From Paenibacillus dauci (GTDB lineage Bacteria > Bacillota > Bacilli > Paenibacillales > Paenibacillaceae): a stretch of DNA of 64,000 bases. How positions within the stretch are numbered: the first letter of the stretch is position 1; each line of letters begins with the position of its first letter. Position numbers and translations under genes: made by a program. Positions 55,450 through 63,840 of this stretch are shown here, piece by piece. The notes beneath the pieces are model-generated. The model saw nothing but the letters and a program-made list of their open reading frames with translations, made no database searches and was not told the origin of the DNA. Where the stretch lies: positions 496,001 to 560,000 of the forward strand of contig NZ_LAQQ01000002.1 of NCBI RefSeq assembly GCF_000971985.1. Reading direction: 5' to 3'.

Positions 55450-57018
55450 TCAGGACTTAATCTGCTTCAGCGGCTCGGTTGGCGGGCCTTCCAGTACTTC
55501 ACCAGTGTAGCTGAATCGTCCGCCATGACAAGGACAATCCCAAGAACGTTCGGCTTCATTCCAGCCGACTTCGCAGCCCATATGGGTACATGTCGTGTCC
55601 ACTACATGCAGCTTGCCTTCCGGGTCCCGATACGCTCCGGTCCGTTTGCCATGATGCCAGATAACGGCACCTTGATCCGGCTCCAGATCATCCGCTTTGC
55701 GCCGGTTGAAATCAAGCTTGCCGGTGACCAGTTCCTTGGCGACCGTCGCATTATGACTGACCGCAGTTTTGATCCGTTCCAGCAGCGGCATTTTGCGGGA
55801 AGGGGAGAACAGATCGGTATACCGGTTCTCCCGGCCCATGATCATATCGGTCATCATGATCGCTGCCAGTGTACCGGATGTCATTCCCCATTTGGCATAA
55901 GCGGTACCAACCAGAATATTGGGCTTGTCGCTGGTTACATAGCCAATACAGGGCATCCGATCCAGCGAATACAGATCCTGCGCCGACCAGCGATACGGAA
56001 TATCCTTGATCCCCAGCAGCATACCGGAGAAGGTCTCCAGATCGGCGTAATGCATCGTTGTCTCTTCTTCCTGACCGGTACGGTGTCCTTTGCCGCCGAC
56101 AATCACGTACTGCTGTCCATCAAAGGTAGCCGAGCGCAGGGAGTGCTTGGGCTCGTCGGCACTGAGATACATGCCACCCTCGAACGGTGTCTCCGCACGA
56201 ATCGCCAGTGTATACGACCGCTCGGGCTGCAGGCGGGCAAAATAAAATCCGTTCTGATCGGTCACCGGATAATGCGAACCGGATACGACCTTGTCACAGG
56301 TTACGCCAAATTCCTGATCCTGGATCAGCAGCCGCGGACGATCGCCGTCTTCCACTTCCTCGATCATCGTATTCTCATACACCTGTCCGCCCATCACCCG
56401 GAATTCCATCAGCAGGAATTTCAGATACTGCACCGGATGGAAGCGAGCCTGTCCGGGCAGGGCTATAGCGCCTTTGACGCGCAACGGGATTGGCAGGGAC
56501 TCTACCCATTCGCCGGGAATTCCCAGTTCACGATACGCTTCCATTTCCTTTTCCAGATTCTTGAACTCGTCATCATCCGATTCCACATAGACATACGCAG
56601 TCTCTTCCTGCCAATCACAGTCGATCTGGTTATCTTCTACAAGCTTCTGCATAAATCGCTTGGCTTCTTCGGCAGCTTCATAGTACAGAATTGCACTCTG
56701 GTCATCGGTATGCTTGCGCAAATGATCGTAGATCAGCCCGTGCTGGGATGTTACTTTGGCGGTGGTGTAACCAGTTGTGCCGTCCAGCACTTTGCCGGCA
56801 TCGAACAGGGCAACCTGTTTGCCTTCCTTGGCCAGCAGGTAGGCAGCAGTGATCCCGGTAATGCCGGCACCTACTACAGCAATCTCTACATCCAATTCTT
56901 CACGCAGCGGGGGGAAAGAAGGCAGCTCTGTGGTGGCACGCCAAAAAGAGTGGGATTGATCCGGCAGTTCCGTTTCGGCAGCTTTGCGGGTGATATCCTT
57001 GTTCGTATCGTCTTTCAT
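55450..57018 (-). CDS. FAD-dependent oxidoreductase with C-terminal Rieske domain (YhfW-like)
   Basis: The protein has 522 residues. A DAO-type FAD fold (DVEIAVVGAGITGITAAYLL at about 45-65; LFDAGKVLDGTTGYTTAKVT) covers residues 45-420. A Rieske 2Fe-2S domain forms the C-terminus (CTHMGCEVGW and CPCHGGRFSYTGEVLEGPP). This matches the YhfW family of Bacillales, whose substrate is unknown. The ATG at 57018 was chosen because CAGGAGGGA is just upstream. It stands alone. Confidence 0.9.
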   Translation of the reverse strand: MKDDTNKDITRKAAETELPDQSHSFWRATTELPSFPPLREELDVEIAVVGAGITGITAAYLLAKEGKQVALFDAGKVLDGTTGYTTAKVTSQHGLIYDHLRKHTDDQSAILYYEAAEEAKRFMQKLVEDNQIDCDWQEETAYVYVESDDDEFKNLEKEMEAYRELGIPGEWVESLPIPLRVKGAIALPGQARFHPVQYLKFLLMEFRVMGGQVYENTMIEEVEDGDRPRLLIQDQEFGVTCDKVVSGSHYPVTDQNGFYFARLQPERSYTLAIRAETPFEGGMYLSADEPKHSLRSATFDGQQYVIVGGKGHRTGQEEETTMHYADLETFSGMLLGIKDIPYRWSAQDLYSLDRMPCIGYVTSDKPNILVGTAYAKWGMTSGTLAAIMMTDMIMGRENRYTDLFSPSRKMPLLERIKTAVSHNATVAKELVTGKLDFNRRKADDLEPDQGAVIWHHGKRTGAYRDPEGKLHVVDTTCTHMGCEVGWNEAERSWDCPCHGGRFSYTGEVLEGPPTEPLKQIKS

Positions 57019-57117
57019 AAAGTCCCTCCTGTCAGATCGTAAGTTATAGGGTAACCAAACATACCCTTTCATTACCACTGGCAGCAGGGCGCTAATCGAA
57101 GAGATCAAATAGAGGAA

Positions 57118-57579
57118 TTATCGGCGCAGCTCTGCTAGTGTCTCTTCCCAGCGGGAGAGTACATCATCCGGCTGAAGCAGACGAATCGTAATACCCGATG
57201 TCAGCTCCGCATACTTGGCGGTATCTTCCCGTACATGCTCCACAACAGCCTCGAAGCGTGCCCGTGGATAGACAGCATCTGTCAGCTCCGGCAGAGGAGT
57301 GCAGGAGAGTCGAAGTGCATAGGATACACCTTCCCACACAAAAGTAAGCAGTCCCTTGCCGCTGCGCAGTAGATTGCCTGTCGTCGTTGTTCCCTGCCAG
57401 AGCGCGAGTCGTACATGCTGTTCATCCAGCATTAGTACTTCGCCTGCACTCACCATCGCCTGATGGGGATAAAAGTCTTCTCCGATAGTTAACAGTGGCA
57501 TTGCCAGATGCTGCTTGCTGTGCAGTTCCTGTCCATTCAGCAGCTGCATCAAAGAGGGTGTAAGTGTAGTATGTTCCAT
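57118..57579 (-). CDS. pyridoxamine 5'-phosphate oxidase-like (split-barrel) protein
   Basis: A protein of 153 residues whose pattern (LAMPLLTIGEDFYPHQAMVSAGEVLML, RLALWQGTTTTGNLLRSGKGLLTF) resembles small FMN-binding split-barrel proteins of the PNPOx-like group. No catalytic assignment is possible. It lies about 100 bases upstream of the FAD-Rieske gene on the same strand and might share its transcript. Confidence 0.65.
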   Translation of the reverse strand: MEHTTLTPSLMQLLNGQELHSKQHLAMPLLTIGEDFYPHQAMVSAGEVLMLDEQHVRLALWQGTTTTGNLLRSGKGLLTFVWEGVSYALRLSCTPLPELTDAVYPRARFEAVVEHVREDTAKYAELTSGITIRLLQPDDVLSRWEETLAELRR

Positions 57580-57760
57580 TGTTATTCACTCCATTTCCAG
57601 TCTTGTGATCGTATATGCACAGATATATAGCATAGTCTGTCTGTGATCCCGCCGATATGGCATTTTGCATAGAGGCAGGAGAAGTAGTTAAAATCATAAT
57701 ACCCATATATATCATATCACTGATGTATCGTATGGATGATGAACAGGCAGGAGGAATGAT

Positions 57761-58348
57761 ATGCTGATATTTGATATTCGATTCTGGATCGGTGGATTGA
57801 TCCTGATTGCTTTGGTGCTCTTTGTTCTGCACCGTATATATCGCAAGGACGGGATGTATCTGCTGATTGCAGGCATTTTCGGGATATATATGCTGAATGT
57901 GATCCGCTATACCTTTTTCCCTTTTCCGGTAGACCCACAGCTGCTGACACTGATGCGCATGGCTGGCAGCGAACCGGGCATGGTGCGGTTCAACTGGATT
58001 CCTTTTCATTCCCAGTTTTACGATTCCATTCTGGATGACAAATCCAATTATCTCAATATTCTGATGACGGTTCCGTATGGACTGATGGTGCCATTTCTGA
58101 TTCCCGTTCGGGAGAACCGGGCGAGAATGGTCTGGCTGGGATTGGGGATCGGACTGGTGATTGAGACGTTGCAGGGGATACTGAATCTGCTGCTTGGTTA
58201 CACGTATCGCACTGTAGATATCAACGATATTATTTTTAATTTTACCGGAGCGATGCTGGGCTGGGGACTGCTGAGCCTGCTGCTGCATACATCAATCGGG
58301 CAGAAAAAGCTTGCCATCTGGCTGCCCGATGTGTTAAAAAGTAAATAA
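57761..58348 (+). CDS. VanZ-family membrane protein
   Basis: A protein of 195 residues with four to five membrane segments and VanZ features: MLNVIRYTFFPFP, NWIPFHSQFYDSILDDKSNYLNILMTVPYGLMVPFL, IETLQGILNLLLGYTYRTVDINDIIFNFTGAMLGW. VanZ proteins give low-level teicoplanin resistance in some hosts; most have no known role. GGAGGA precedes the ATG. No van cluster is nearby. Confidence 0.88.
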   Translation: MLIFDIRFWIGGLILIALVLFVLHRIYRKDGMYLLIAGIFGIYMLNVIRYTFFPFPVDPQLLTLMRMAGSEPGMVRFNWIPFHSQFYDSILDDKSNYLNILMTVPYGLMVPFLIPVRENRARMVWLGLGIGLVIETLQGILNLLLGYTYRTVDINDIIFNFTGAMLGWGLLSLLLHTSIGQKKLAIWLPDVLKSK

Positions 58349-58431
58349 TCACAACGAATCAGCGAATCCACCGCTCCCGGGAAGGAGCATGGGTCATTCC
58401 TGATCCGTTACAACCAAGGAGGTGAGGCAGG

Positions 58432-58596
58432 ATGTTAACTTTCCCATTATTTATTACGCTGGAGCGCAGACCGCTGGGCAGCTGTAGTATTGTACATTCA
58501 TTTCGTGAAGACGGGAGAAGTCTGTCCAAAAATGAATACTCGTACAATGGCGAAATGCCGCTCCTGCCTTCAGCCTCGGTCGGACATGTAGCATGA
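58432..58596 (+). CDS. 54-residue hypothetical protein
   Basis: A 54-codon frame starts with an ATG six bases after a perfect consensus ribosome binding site, AAGGAGGTGA (58416-58425). The product begins MLTFPLFITLERRPLGSCSI and has no recognised family; its first ten residues are hydrophobic. A terminator lies downstream at 58764. The ribosome site is the main reason to call it. It could be a small peptide gene or a leader peptide. Confidence 0.45.
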   Translation: MLTFPLFITLERRPLGSCSIVHSFREDGRSLSKNEYSYNGEMPLLPSASVGHVA

Positions 58597-58763
58597 TGAT
58601 CAGCAGCCTGTGAGGGGTGTCTGTAATAGAGCATAAAGCTCTCTGCAGATAATTCTCTACAGCATGCTTGTTTCATGCGATCTACATCTCTGTGATCCGT
58701 ATCGGCGCATGAAGCGTCTGTATCCAGAGATTCCCTTTAATCCGGGATTATCTTTTAACGTAC

Positions 58764-58793
58764 AGCCGCAGGGACGTTTCCCTGCGGTTTTTT
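58764..58793 (+). terminator. rho-independent terminator
   Basis: A nine-base-pair perfect stem CCGCAGGGA/TCCCTGCGG with a four-base loop is followed by six T. It shows that a transcript ends here, consistent with the 54-residue gene upstream. Confidence 0.9.
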
Positions 58794-58985
58794 CTTATGT
58801 TCATATATCGGATGGATACATGAACATAGGGGTTTCCGGCAATTCCGCCGGGCTGACAGGCAGCAGCGCATTTCTCCTTCAAAAATACACACAGCTGCAG
58901 AAGCGAACAGATGGGTGAACAGAATAACAGGTATATCGAACAAACAGCCTATTATTCGTAAATATGCGTATGAAACAGGATTTTA

Positions 58986-59128
58986 CCTCTTCCAATAGAG
59001 GAGAGCCATCATTACAATTCCGCTGATCGCTGGAAACGCCAATGAATATAATCTGGTTTCTGCAAACGAATGATGCAGTTCCTGTTCGTACCGTTCATCT
59101 TGATCTTCTCTGCAGCCTATAGAGGAGA
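58986..59128 (+). promoter_or_regulatory. candidate regulatory leader of the ABC-F gene
   Basis: CCTCT (58986-58990) can pair with AGAGG at 58997-59001 (six-base loop) or with an identical AGAGG at 59121-59125, which belongs to the ABC-F ribosome binding site. ATAGAGGAGA is present exactly twice (58995-59004, 59119-59128). A 26-codon frame (59042-59122, starting MNIIWF) has its stop codon in that site. Antibiotic-responsive ABC-F genes are often controlled by such leaders; here it is inference and the small frame has a weak ribosome site. Confidence 0.4.
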
Positions 59129-59137
59129 ATATACAAT

Positions 59138-60760
59138 ATGTCTATTATGATTGCCTGTCAGCAGGTTGAGCAATATTACGGGGCCCAGCAGGTCCTGTCC
59201 AGCGTCACCCTCGAAATTCACAGCGGCCGCAAAACCGGCCTGATCGGCCTCAATGGTGCAGGCAAAACCACCCTGTTCCGAATGCTGTCCGGCCAGGAAC
59301 GTCCATATCAGGGCAGTCTGCACATCCAGAAAGGCGCTCGTGTAGGCTATCTGGCTCAGGTTCCTGCCTACGAAGAAGATACGACGATTCTGGATGTACT
59401 GCGCGGCAGCTTCCGGGAACTGCTCGCTCTACAGCAGCGGATGGAAGAGCTAACCGTACAGATGGCAGATAGCAATCTGTCCGAACAAGATATGGAAAAA
59501 GTACTTCGTCAATACGGCGAAGCGATGGATCAATTTGAAGAAGCAGGTGGCTATGCCATGTCTGCCCGGATCGATGCCGTTGCCAATGGTCTTGGTATCG
59601 GAACGGATCGTTACGACCGTCTGTTCAACGGCCTGTCCGGCGGCGAGAAGACCAAGGTCTGCCTGGCTGCGCTTCTGCTCACCGACCCGGATATCTTGCT
59701 GCTGGATGAGCCGACCAACCACCTGGATATGGAAGCCGTGGTCTGGTTGGAGCAATTCATTACCGGATCACCTGCGACCGTCATCGTCATCTCGCATGAT
59801 CGCTATTTCCTCGATCGGGTGGTGCAGGAAATTATTGAACTGGAAGATGGCGAAGCAGTTACCTACCCAATGAATTATTCCGCCTACAGGGAAGAAAAGC
59901 AGCGCCGACTTGTTCGCCAGTTCGAAGACTATCAGGAACAGCAAAAAGAGATTAAACGCATCCAGGAATCGATTAAGCGCCTGATTGAATGGGGTAATCG
60001 CTCCAATCCGCCCAACCCTGGATTCCACCGCCGAGCCGCTTCCATGCAAAAAGCATTGGATCGTATGCAAAAGGTCAAACGCCCGATAATGGACCGTGCC
60101 CAGATGGATCTGGACTGGCGCCAGCGCGACCGCTCGGGAGATCGGGTGCTGGTACTGGATCAGGTATGGAAAGCCTACGGTGACAAGATCCTGCTGCAGG
60201 AAGCCTCTGCGCTACTGCGTTATGGCGAACATGCTGCGATTATCGGTGGTAATGGAGCAGGCAAAACAACCCTGCTGCGCATGGTGCTCGGACAAGAAGA
60301 GCCGGATGCTGGTAGCCTAACGCTTGGCTCCCGTACCGATGTCGGTTACCTGGCTCAGGAAGCGGCTCCGCCAGATCGCGGCGAGACCGTATTGGAATGG
60401 TTTAAGCTGGAAGCTCGAATGGAAGAAGGCCAGGCAAGAGGGCAGCTGGCGAAGTTCCTGTTTTATGGAGCAGATGTATTCAAGAAAGTATCGGGATTGT
60501 CTGGTGGCGAATGGAGCCGCCTGCGTCTGGCGATACTGATGCACCAGCGTCCGAATCTGCTGATTCTGGATGAACCGACGAATCATTTGGATATTTCCTC
60601 AAGAGAAGCATTGGAAGAGGCTTTAGAGGAATTCCCAGGGACGATTTTGACAGTTTCGCATGATCGGTATTTTATTAACCGGATTGCGGGCCAAATTTGG
60701 AGTCTGGAGGATGGGGAGTTGAAGGTGAGTTTAGGGAATTATGAGGATTATGGGACATAA
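59138..60760 (+). CDS. ABC-F family ATPase (ribosome-associated)
   Basis: A protein of 540 residues with two ATPase domains and no membrane domain. NBD1: GLNGAGKTT, LSGGEKTK, ILLLDEPTNHLDM. NBD2: GGNGAGKTT, LSGGEWSR, LLILDEPTNHLDI. The linker between them (about 235-310, basic and helical, RLIEWGNRSNPPNPGFHRRA) is the P-site tRNA-interaction motif. ABC-F proteins bind the ribosomal E site and either rescue stalled ribosomes or dislodge antibiotics. AGAGGAG precedes the ATG. Whether this one gives resistance cannot be told from sequence. Confidence 0.9.
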   Translation: MSIMIACQQVEQYYGAQQVLSSVTLEIHSGRKTGLIGLNGAGKTTLFRMLSGQERPYQGSLHIQKGARVGYLAQVPAYEEDTTILDVLRGSFRELLALQQRMEELTVQMADSNLSEQDMEKVLRQYGEAMDQFEEAGGYAMSARIDAVANGLGIGTDRYDRLFNGLSGGEKTKVCLAALLLTDPDILLLDEPTNHLDMEAVVWLEQFITGSPATVIVISHDRYFLDRVVQEIIELEDGEAVTYPMNYSAYREEKQRRLVRQFEDYQEQQKEIKRIQESIKRLIEWGNRSNPPNPGFHRRAASMQKALDRMQKVKRPIMDRAQMDLDWRQRDRSGDRVLVLDQVWKAYGDKILLQEASALLRYGEHAAIIGGNGAGKTTLLRMVLGQEEPDAGSLTLGSRTDVGYLAQEAAPPDRGETVLEWFKLEARMEEGQARGQLAKFLFYGADVFKKVSGLSGGEWSRLRLAILMHQRPNLLILDEPTNHLDISSREALEEALEEFPGTILTVSHDRYFINRIAGQIWSLEDGELKVSLGNYEDYGT

Positions 60761-60763
60761 AAT

Positions 60764-60803
60764 AAAACCCGTCTACTTAAATACTAAGTAGACGGGTTTT
60801 ATT
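60764..60803. terminator. bidirectional terminator shared by the ABC-F and peptide genes
   Basis: A 16-base-pair perfect stem AAAACCCGTCTACTTA with its complement and a five-base loop. It serves the ABC-F gene (plus) and the aloR-aloP-like transcript (minus); the peptide gene's stop codon is at 60803-60805. Confidence 0.92.
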
Positions 60804-60928
60804 TAACCATTCATTCCGTTTTCAAGAGTTTTTGAGTTTTCAACGTTGCTTATGTGATCAATTCCTCCTAGTAAAGATGAAGAGCTAATCAGAAAAATTA
60901 AGGCTAGAAATATCATAGCTTTTTTCAT
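60803..60928 (-). CDS. 41-residue exported propeptide (AloP/Phr-like signal peptide)
   Basis: The frame encodes a basic start (MKK), a hydrophobic secretion helix (AMIFLALIFLISSSSLLGG) and a hydrophilic tail ending KTLENGMNG. It has AAAGGAGG nine bases before the ATG. It overlaps the last 44 bases of the receptor gene in another frame, so the two are co-transcribed. This is the layout of RRNPP signalling pairs (Rap-Phr, AimR-AimP, AloR-AloP): the propeptide is exported and trimmed, and its C-terminal residues re-enter and bind the receptor. The mature peptide is probably within the last 5-10 residues. Function is inference from the architecture. Confidence 0.82.
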   Translation of the reverse strand: MKKAMIFLALIFLISSSSLLGGIDHISNVENSKTLENGMNG

Positions 60929-62294
60929 TGTTATTAACCTCCTTTAGAATAGTCTCATAAATCTTTTTCTGTCCGGAACTAGCATAGGGTTTGAAATGCT
61001 CAAATAAAGAAATACAATCTAATATTCTATTTTTATTAACTACTTTTACAGCAAGAGCTAAACTTCTTAATATATCAGCTATACCTTTATTGTATTCATT
61101 ATTGTGAAAATAATAAATAGAAAGTTGATGATACAATACCATTAATCTGCTACTAGTAATAACAGGATAAACATTTCTATCTATCGCGACCTTTTGATAA
61201 ATAATGTCATGAAATTGATCAATTATGTGATCAATATTAAAATGATGTTTATTAGCTGAATTTACAATTATCAGCATGCTAGGAAGAGTTTCTTTAGGAT
61301 TCTCTTGAATAAAATTCACATAATCATCGAGTCCTTTAGTATTGCCCATTAGTAATTCTAGATTATTTAAATTGGCATTTGCGTATAATTTAAATTTATC
61401 GACTTCTTGTAAACCTTTATCATTTAATAGTTGAAAATCACTCAAATCAGCATATTTTAGGATGAAATTTTTGGCTTCCTCATATCGTCCTAAGTGTTCA
61501 AGCGCAGTAGCTTTGATTAAATAGCCTTGACCATAATAGACAACTAATTCACGTTCAGTATTTAATACAGGAAAAATCCCGGTGTTTTTGAACTTTTCTG
61601 ATTCGCTTTTGTAAACAGTCTTTACAAGAGATTGAAGTTCATCGGCACAATTTTGTAGAAGATTCCAATCTTGAAAATTATAATAAATATTCCCTAGCTG
61701 CAATAAAGCATCTAGCATCATATTTTCAGGAAGTCTATTACGATAAGGTTCGAATCTGATTACAGCTCGTAAGCTCTGTTCAGTATTTTCACCAATAGAA
61801 GCTCTAAATACACGATAATGAGCAATCGCCAGTCTCTCCGAATGCTGATGCTTCTCATTCTCGATAACGCATTCATAAAAAGGCAGAGACTCTTTCACTT
61901 TTCCTTCTTCATACAATTCTTCAGCCAAACCAAATACAGAAACCGTATTCGATAAATCTTCCATCAAGCGATCCAATACCGCCTGAATACAGTCATATCT
62001 ACCAATCTCTGTACATCTTAACAAAAATGCTTTAATCCGTCGCCAGTCAGCCTTTTCATTGATAAAGCATTCATCCACATAATACTCATACATCCAGCCT
62101 TCAGGGTGGCCCAGTGCTTGGGCCATTAGATCCAGTTGGCGGATGGAAATCGATTTGGGCGGATTACCATTCAAAATACCGCTGATAATCCCGCGGTTAA
62201 TTCCAGCCAGCTTACCAAAACTGCTGAGTGAATGGCCCTTTTGTCGAATACCTTTTTCAATCTCAAGTCGTATGGTTGTGGTGTTGGTAATCAT
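60885..62294 (-). CDS. AloR/AimR-like peptide-sensing regulator (HTH-TPR)
   Basis: The protein has 469 residues. An XRE-like N-terminal helix-turn-helix (about 5-70: LEIEKGIRQKGHSLSSFGKL, AGINRGIISGILNGNPPKSIS, LDLMAQALGHPEGWMYEYY) precedes about 380 residues of TPR-like helical repeats (FGLAEELYEEGKVKESLPFY, LGRYEEAKNFILKYADL, DALLQLGNIYYNFQDWNLL). This is the RRNPP class, closest in layout to AimR/AloR receptors. The ATG at 62294 was chosen because AAAGGGG lies about 11 bases upstream; an earlier GTG touches it. It is AT-rich compared with the rest of the window. The peptide gene overlaps its 3' end. Confidence 0.85.
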   Translation of the reverse strand: MITNTTTIRLEIEKGIRQKGHSLSSFGKLAGINRGIISGILNGNPPKSISIRQLDLMAQALGHPEGWMYEYYVDECFINEKADWRRIKAFLLRCTEIGRYDCIQAVLDRLMEDLSNTVSVFGLAEELYEEGKVKESLPFYECVIENEKHQHSERLAIAHYRVFRASIGENTEQSLRAVIRFEPYRNRLPENMMLDALLQLGNIYYNFQDWNLLQNCADELQSLVKTVYKSESEKFKNTGIFPVLNTERELVVYYGQGYLIKATALEHLGRYEEAKNFILKYADLSDFQLLNDKGLQEVDKFKLYANANLNNLELLMGNTKGLDDYVNFIQENPKETLPSMLIIVNSANKHHFNIDHIIDQFHDIIYQKVAIDRNVYPVITSSRLMVLYHQLSIYYFHNNEYNKGIADILRSLALAVKVVNKNRILDCISLFEHFKPYASSGQKKIYETILKEVNNNEKSYDISSLNFSD

Positions 62295-62371
62295 AACCGA
62301 ACACACCCCTTTATTCCGAAAGTTTCCCGTTTGTTGCGCCCCAGTAAACCCATGATCTTCAAATTTATTAC

Positions 62372-62401
62372 ATTATATATTACGGTTTGAACTGCGGTCA
62401 A
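62372..62401 (-). promoter_or_regulatory. promoter of the aloR-aloP-like operon
   Basis: On the minus strand, TTGACC (62401-62396), 18 bases, then TATAAT (62377-62372). It lies after the terminator of the second receptor gene, so the two receptor genes have separate transcription. Confidence 0.7.
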
Positions 62402-62442
62402 TTACTTTTAATGGATTGATCCAAATTTAGGTATCATAAATG

Positions 62443-62474
62443 AAAAGCTGTCTTATCACGGAGGATAGACAGCT
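62443..62474 (-). terminator. terminator of the second receptor gene
   Basis: The eight-base-pair stem AGCTGTCT/AGACAGCT is followed by TTTTC on the minus strand, 14 bases after the stop codon. It leaves no room for an exported peptide gene within the transcript. Confidence 0.7.
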
Positions 62475-62487
62475 AGCAGTAAATTGG

Positions 62488-63840
62488 CTATTTGGTTTCC
62501 ATTTTAGGAATCGTACGTAGCTTGTGAAGTAGTGCAAGACAATCGACGATTCTGGAGTTGTTAAAGTTCTGAATAGTTGTTTCCAGTGCTGATAAAATAA
62601 CATCCAACTGCTCCAGTGATTTATTGCGATTTAGATGATACAGAGCCAGCTGGTAGTAAATATGAACGTGACGATTCAGATCAGCCTGTGCGGTATACGA
62701 CTTTCTGATATTAATGCTTTCAAGCATATCTACAGGGTAAATAATGTGAGTATACCTGGCAAGTATATAGTCGATATCCCAATGATGTATATTGCTCGCC
62801 TTTAACAGGATGAATAGGCTGGGGAGAATCTCAAGAGGATGCTGTTCCATAAGTTCCAGATAATGAGGCAGAATGTCTCGATTTCCTTGTAATAGTTCAA
62901 GATTATATTCGTTAAACTTGGCATACAAATTGAATTTACGAACTTCTGTTTTACCTAATTCGTCCAAGCCTTGGAACCAGCTGAGATCTCTAAATGGCTC
63001 CAAGTATTCTCTCGCTTCCTCGTATTTCCCTTCGAGTTCAAGAGCACAAAAGCGAAGTAAATAACTCTGTCCGTAATAGACAACTAGAGGGCGGAGCAGG
63101 GAGGATAGAAGAGGGCTTGTTGGATTAGGATTACTGGAATATAGTTGATCATATACAGACGAAGATAGCTGATGTAATTCAACCGCATGTTTTTTGACAC
63201 GATTCCAATCCTGCAATATATACGAATGGAAAGCAAGCTTCAGCAATGCATCCAGTTTGAGATGAATAGGCAGCTTTTGATAAAAAGGTTCAAAATTAAT
63301 AGCTGCTCGATAATTCTTTTCCAAATCGAGTCCAATCTCCATAATGAAAATGCGGTAATGGCTGATTGCCAACTTCTCGGAATGATGATCTTTTTCATGG
63401 CGGATAACGGTCTCATACAAGTCACGAACAGTTGTATAAGCGGGCTCCTTATGTGCCATTTCTTCAGCCAGCTCAAATATATGATTGAGCTGACCTGGGA
63501 TCGAAGCCAAACGCTGTAATATGCAATGAATATTATCGATTCTGTTCAGCTGTATACAGCGAATCAGAAAAGGCTTTAATTTACGCCAGTTTATTTTAGC
63601 TTTGGTTAAGAAGTATTCTTCCAGAAATTCATCGTATAGCCAACCTGGAGGCTTTTTCAATGCGATAGTCATTTGATCCAACTGCTGAATCGACATAGAC
63701 TTTGGTGAATATTCATTCAGAGTAGCACTTAACACGCCTCTATTTACACCGGATACTTTACTGAAATGGTTGATGGAGGAAAATCCCTGATGTCGTATTT
63801 CTTTCTCAATAATATGAATGAAATGTTGAGTCTTCTGCAT
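62488..63840 (-). CDS. second AloR/AimR-like regulator, no cognate peptide seen
   Basis: A protein of 450 residues parallel to the neighbouring receptor over its whole length: helix-turn-helix (FSKVSGVNRGVLSATLNEYS, PKSMSIQQLDQMTIALKKPPGWLYDEF) and TPR-like repeats (LVVYYGQSYLLRFCALELEG, KYEEAREYLEPFRDLSWFQG). Shared phrases include ERLAIAHYR versus EKLAISHYR and the YYGQ block. The ATG at 63840 has GGAG nine bases upstream. No propeptide gene lies at its 3' end, which is followed directly by a terminator. It may be an orphan receptor listening to another locus, or may have lost its peptide. Confidence 0.82.
   Translation of the reverse strand: MQKTQHFIHIIEKEIRHQGFSSINHFSKVSGVNRGVLSATLNEYSPKSMSIQQLDQMTIALKKPPGWLYDEFLEEYFLTKAKINWRKLKPFLIRCIQLNRIDNIHCILQRLASIPGQLNHIFELAEEMAHKEPAYTTVRDLYETVIRHEKDHHSEKLAISHYRIFIMEIGLDLEKNYRAAINFEPFYQKLPIHLKLDALLKLAFHSYILQDWNRVKKHAVELHQLSSSVYDQLYSSNPNPTSPLLSSLLRPLVVYYGQSYLLRFCALELEGKYEEAREYLEPFRDLSWFQGLDELGKTEVRKFNLYAKFNEYNLELLQGNRDILPHYLELMEQHPLEILPSLFILLKASNIHHWDIDYILARYTHIIYPVDMLESINIRKSYTAQADLNRHVHIYYQLALYHLNRNKSLEQLDVILSALETTIQNFNNSRIVDCLALLHKLRTIPKMETK

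Larger units (their letters stand above)
58597..59137. other. intergenic region, with the ABC-F leader at its right end
   Basis: It contains the terminator at 58764-58793 and the structured leader of the ABC-F gene (58986-59128). A frame at 58664-58918 crosses the terminator and was not called. A 26-codon frame (59042-59122) ends inside the ABC-F ribosome binding site. Confidence 0.45.

Noticed and set aside
55525-57042. 505-codon open frame antisense to the FAD-Rieske gene
   Set aside because: It is a shadow of a gene with intact FAD and Rieske motifs. Cys/His-rich low-sense translation without family features.
58664-58918. 84-codon open frame on the plus strand
   Set aside because: It spans the perfect terminator at 58764-58793 and has no ribosome binding site.
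62307-62487. Search for a signal-peptide gene after the second receptor
   Set aside because: Only very short frames without a secretion helix or ribosome site exist, and a terminator follows the stop codon closely.
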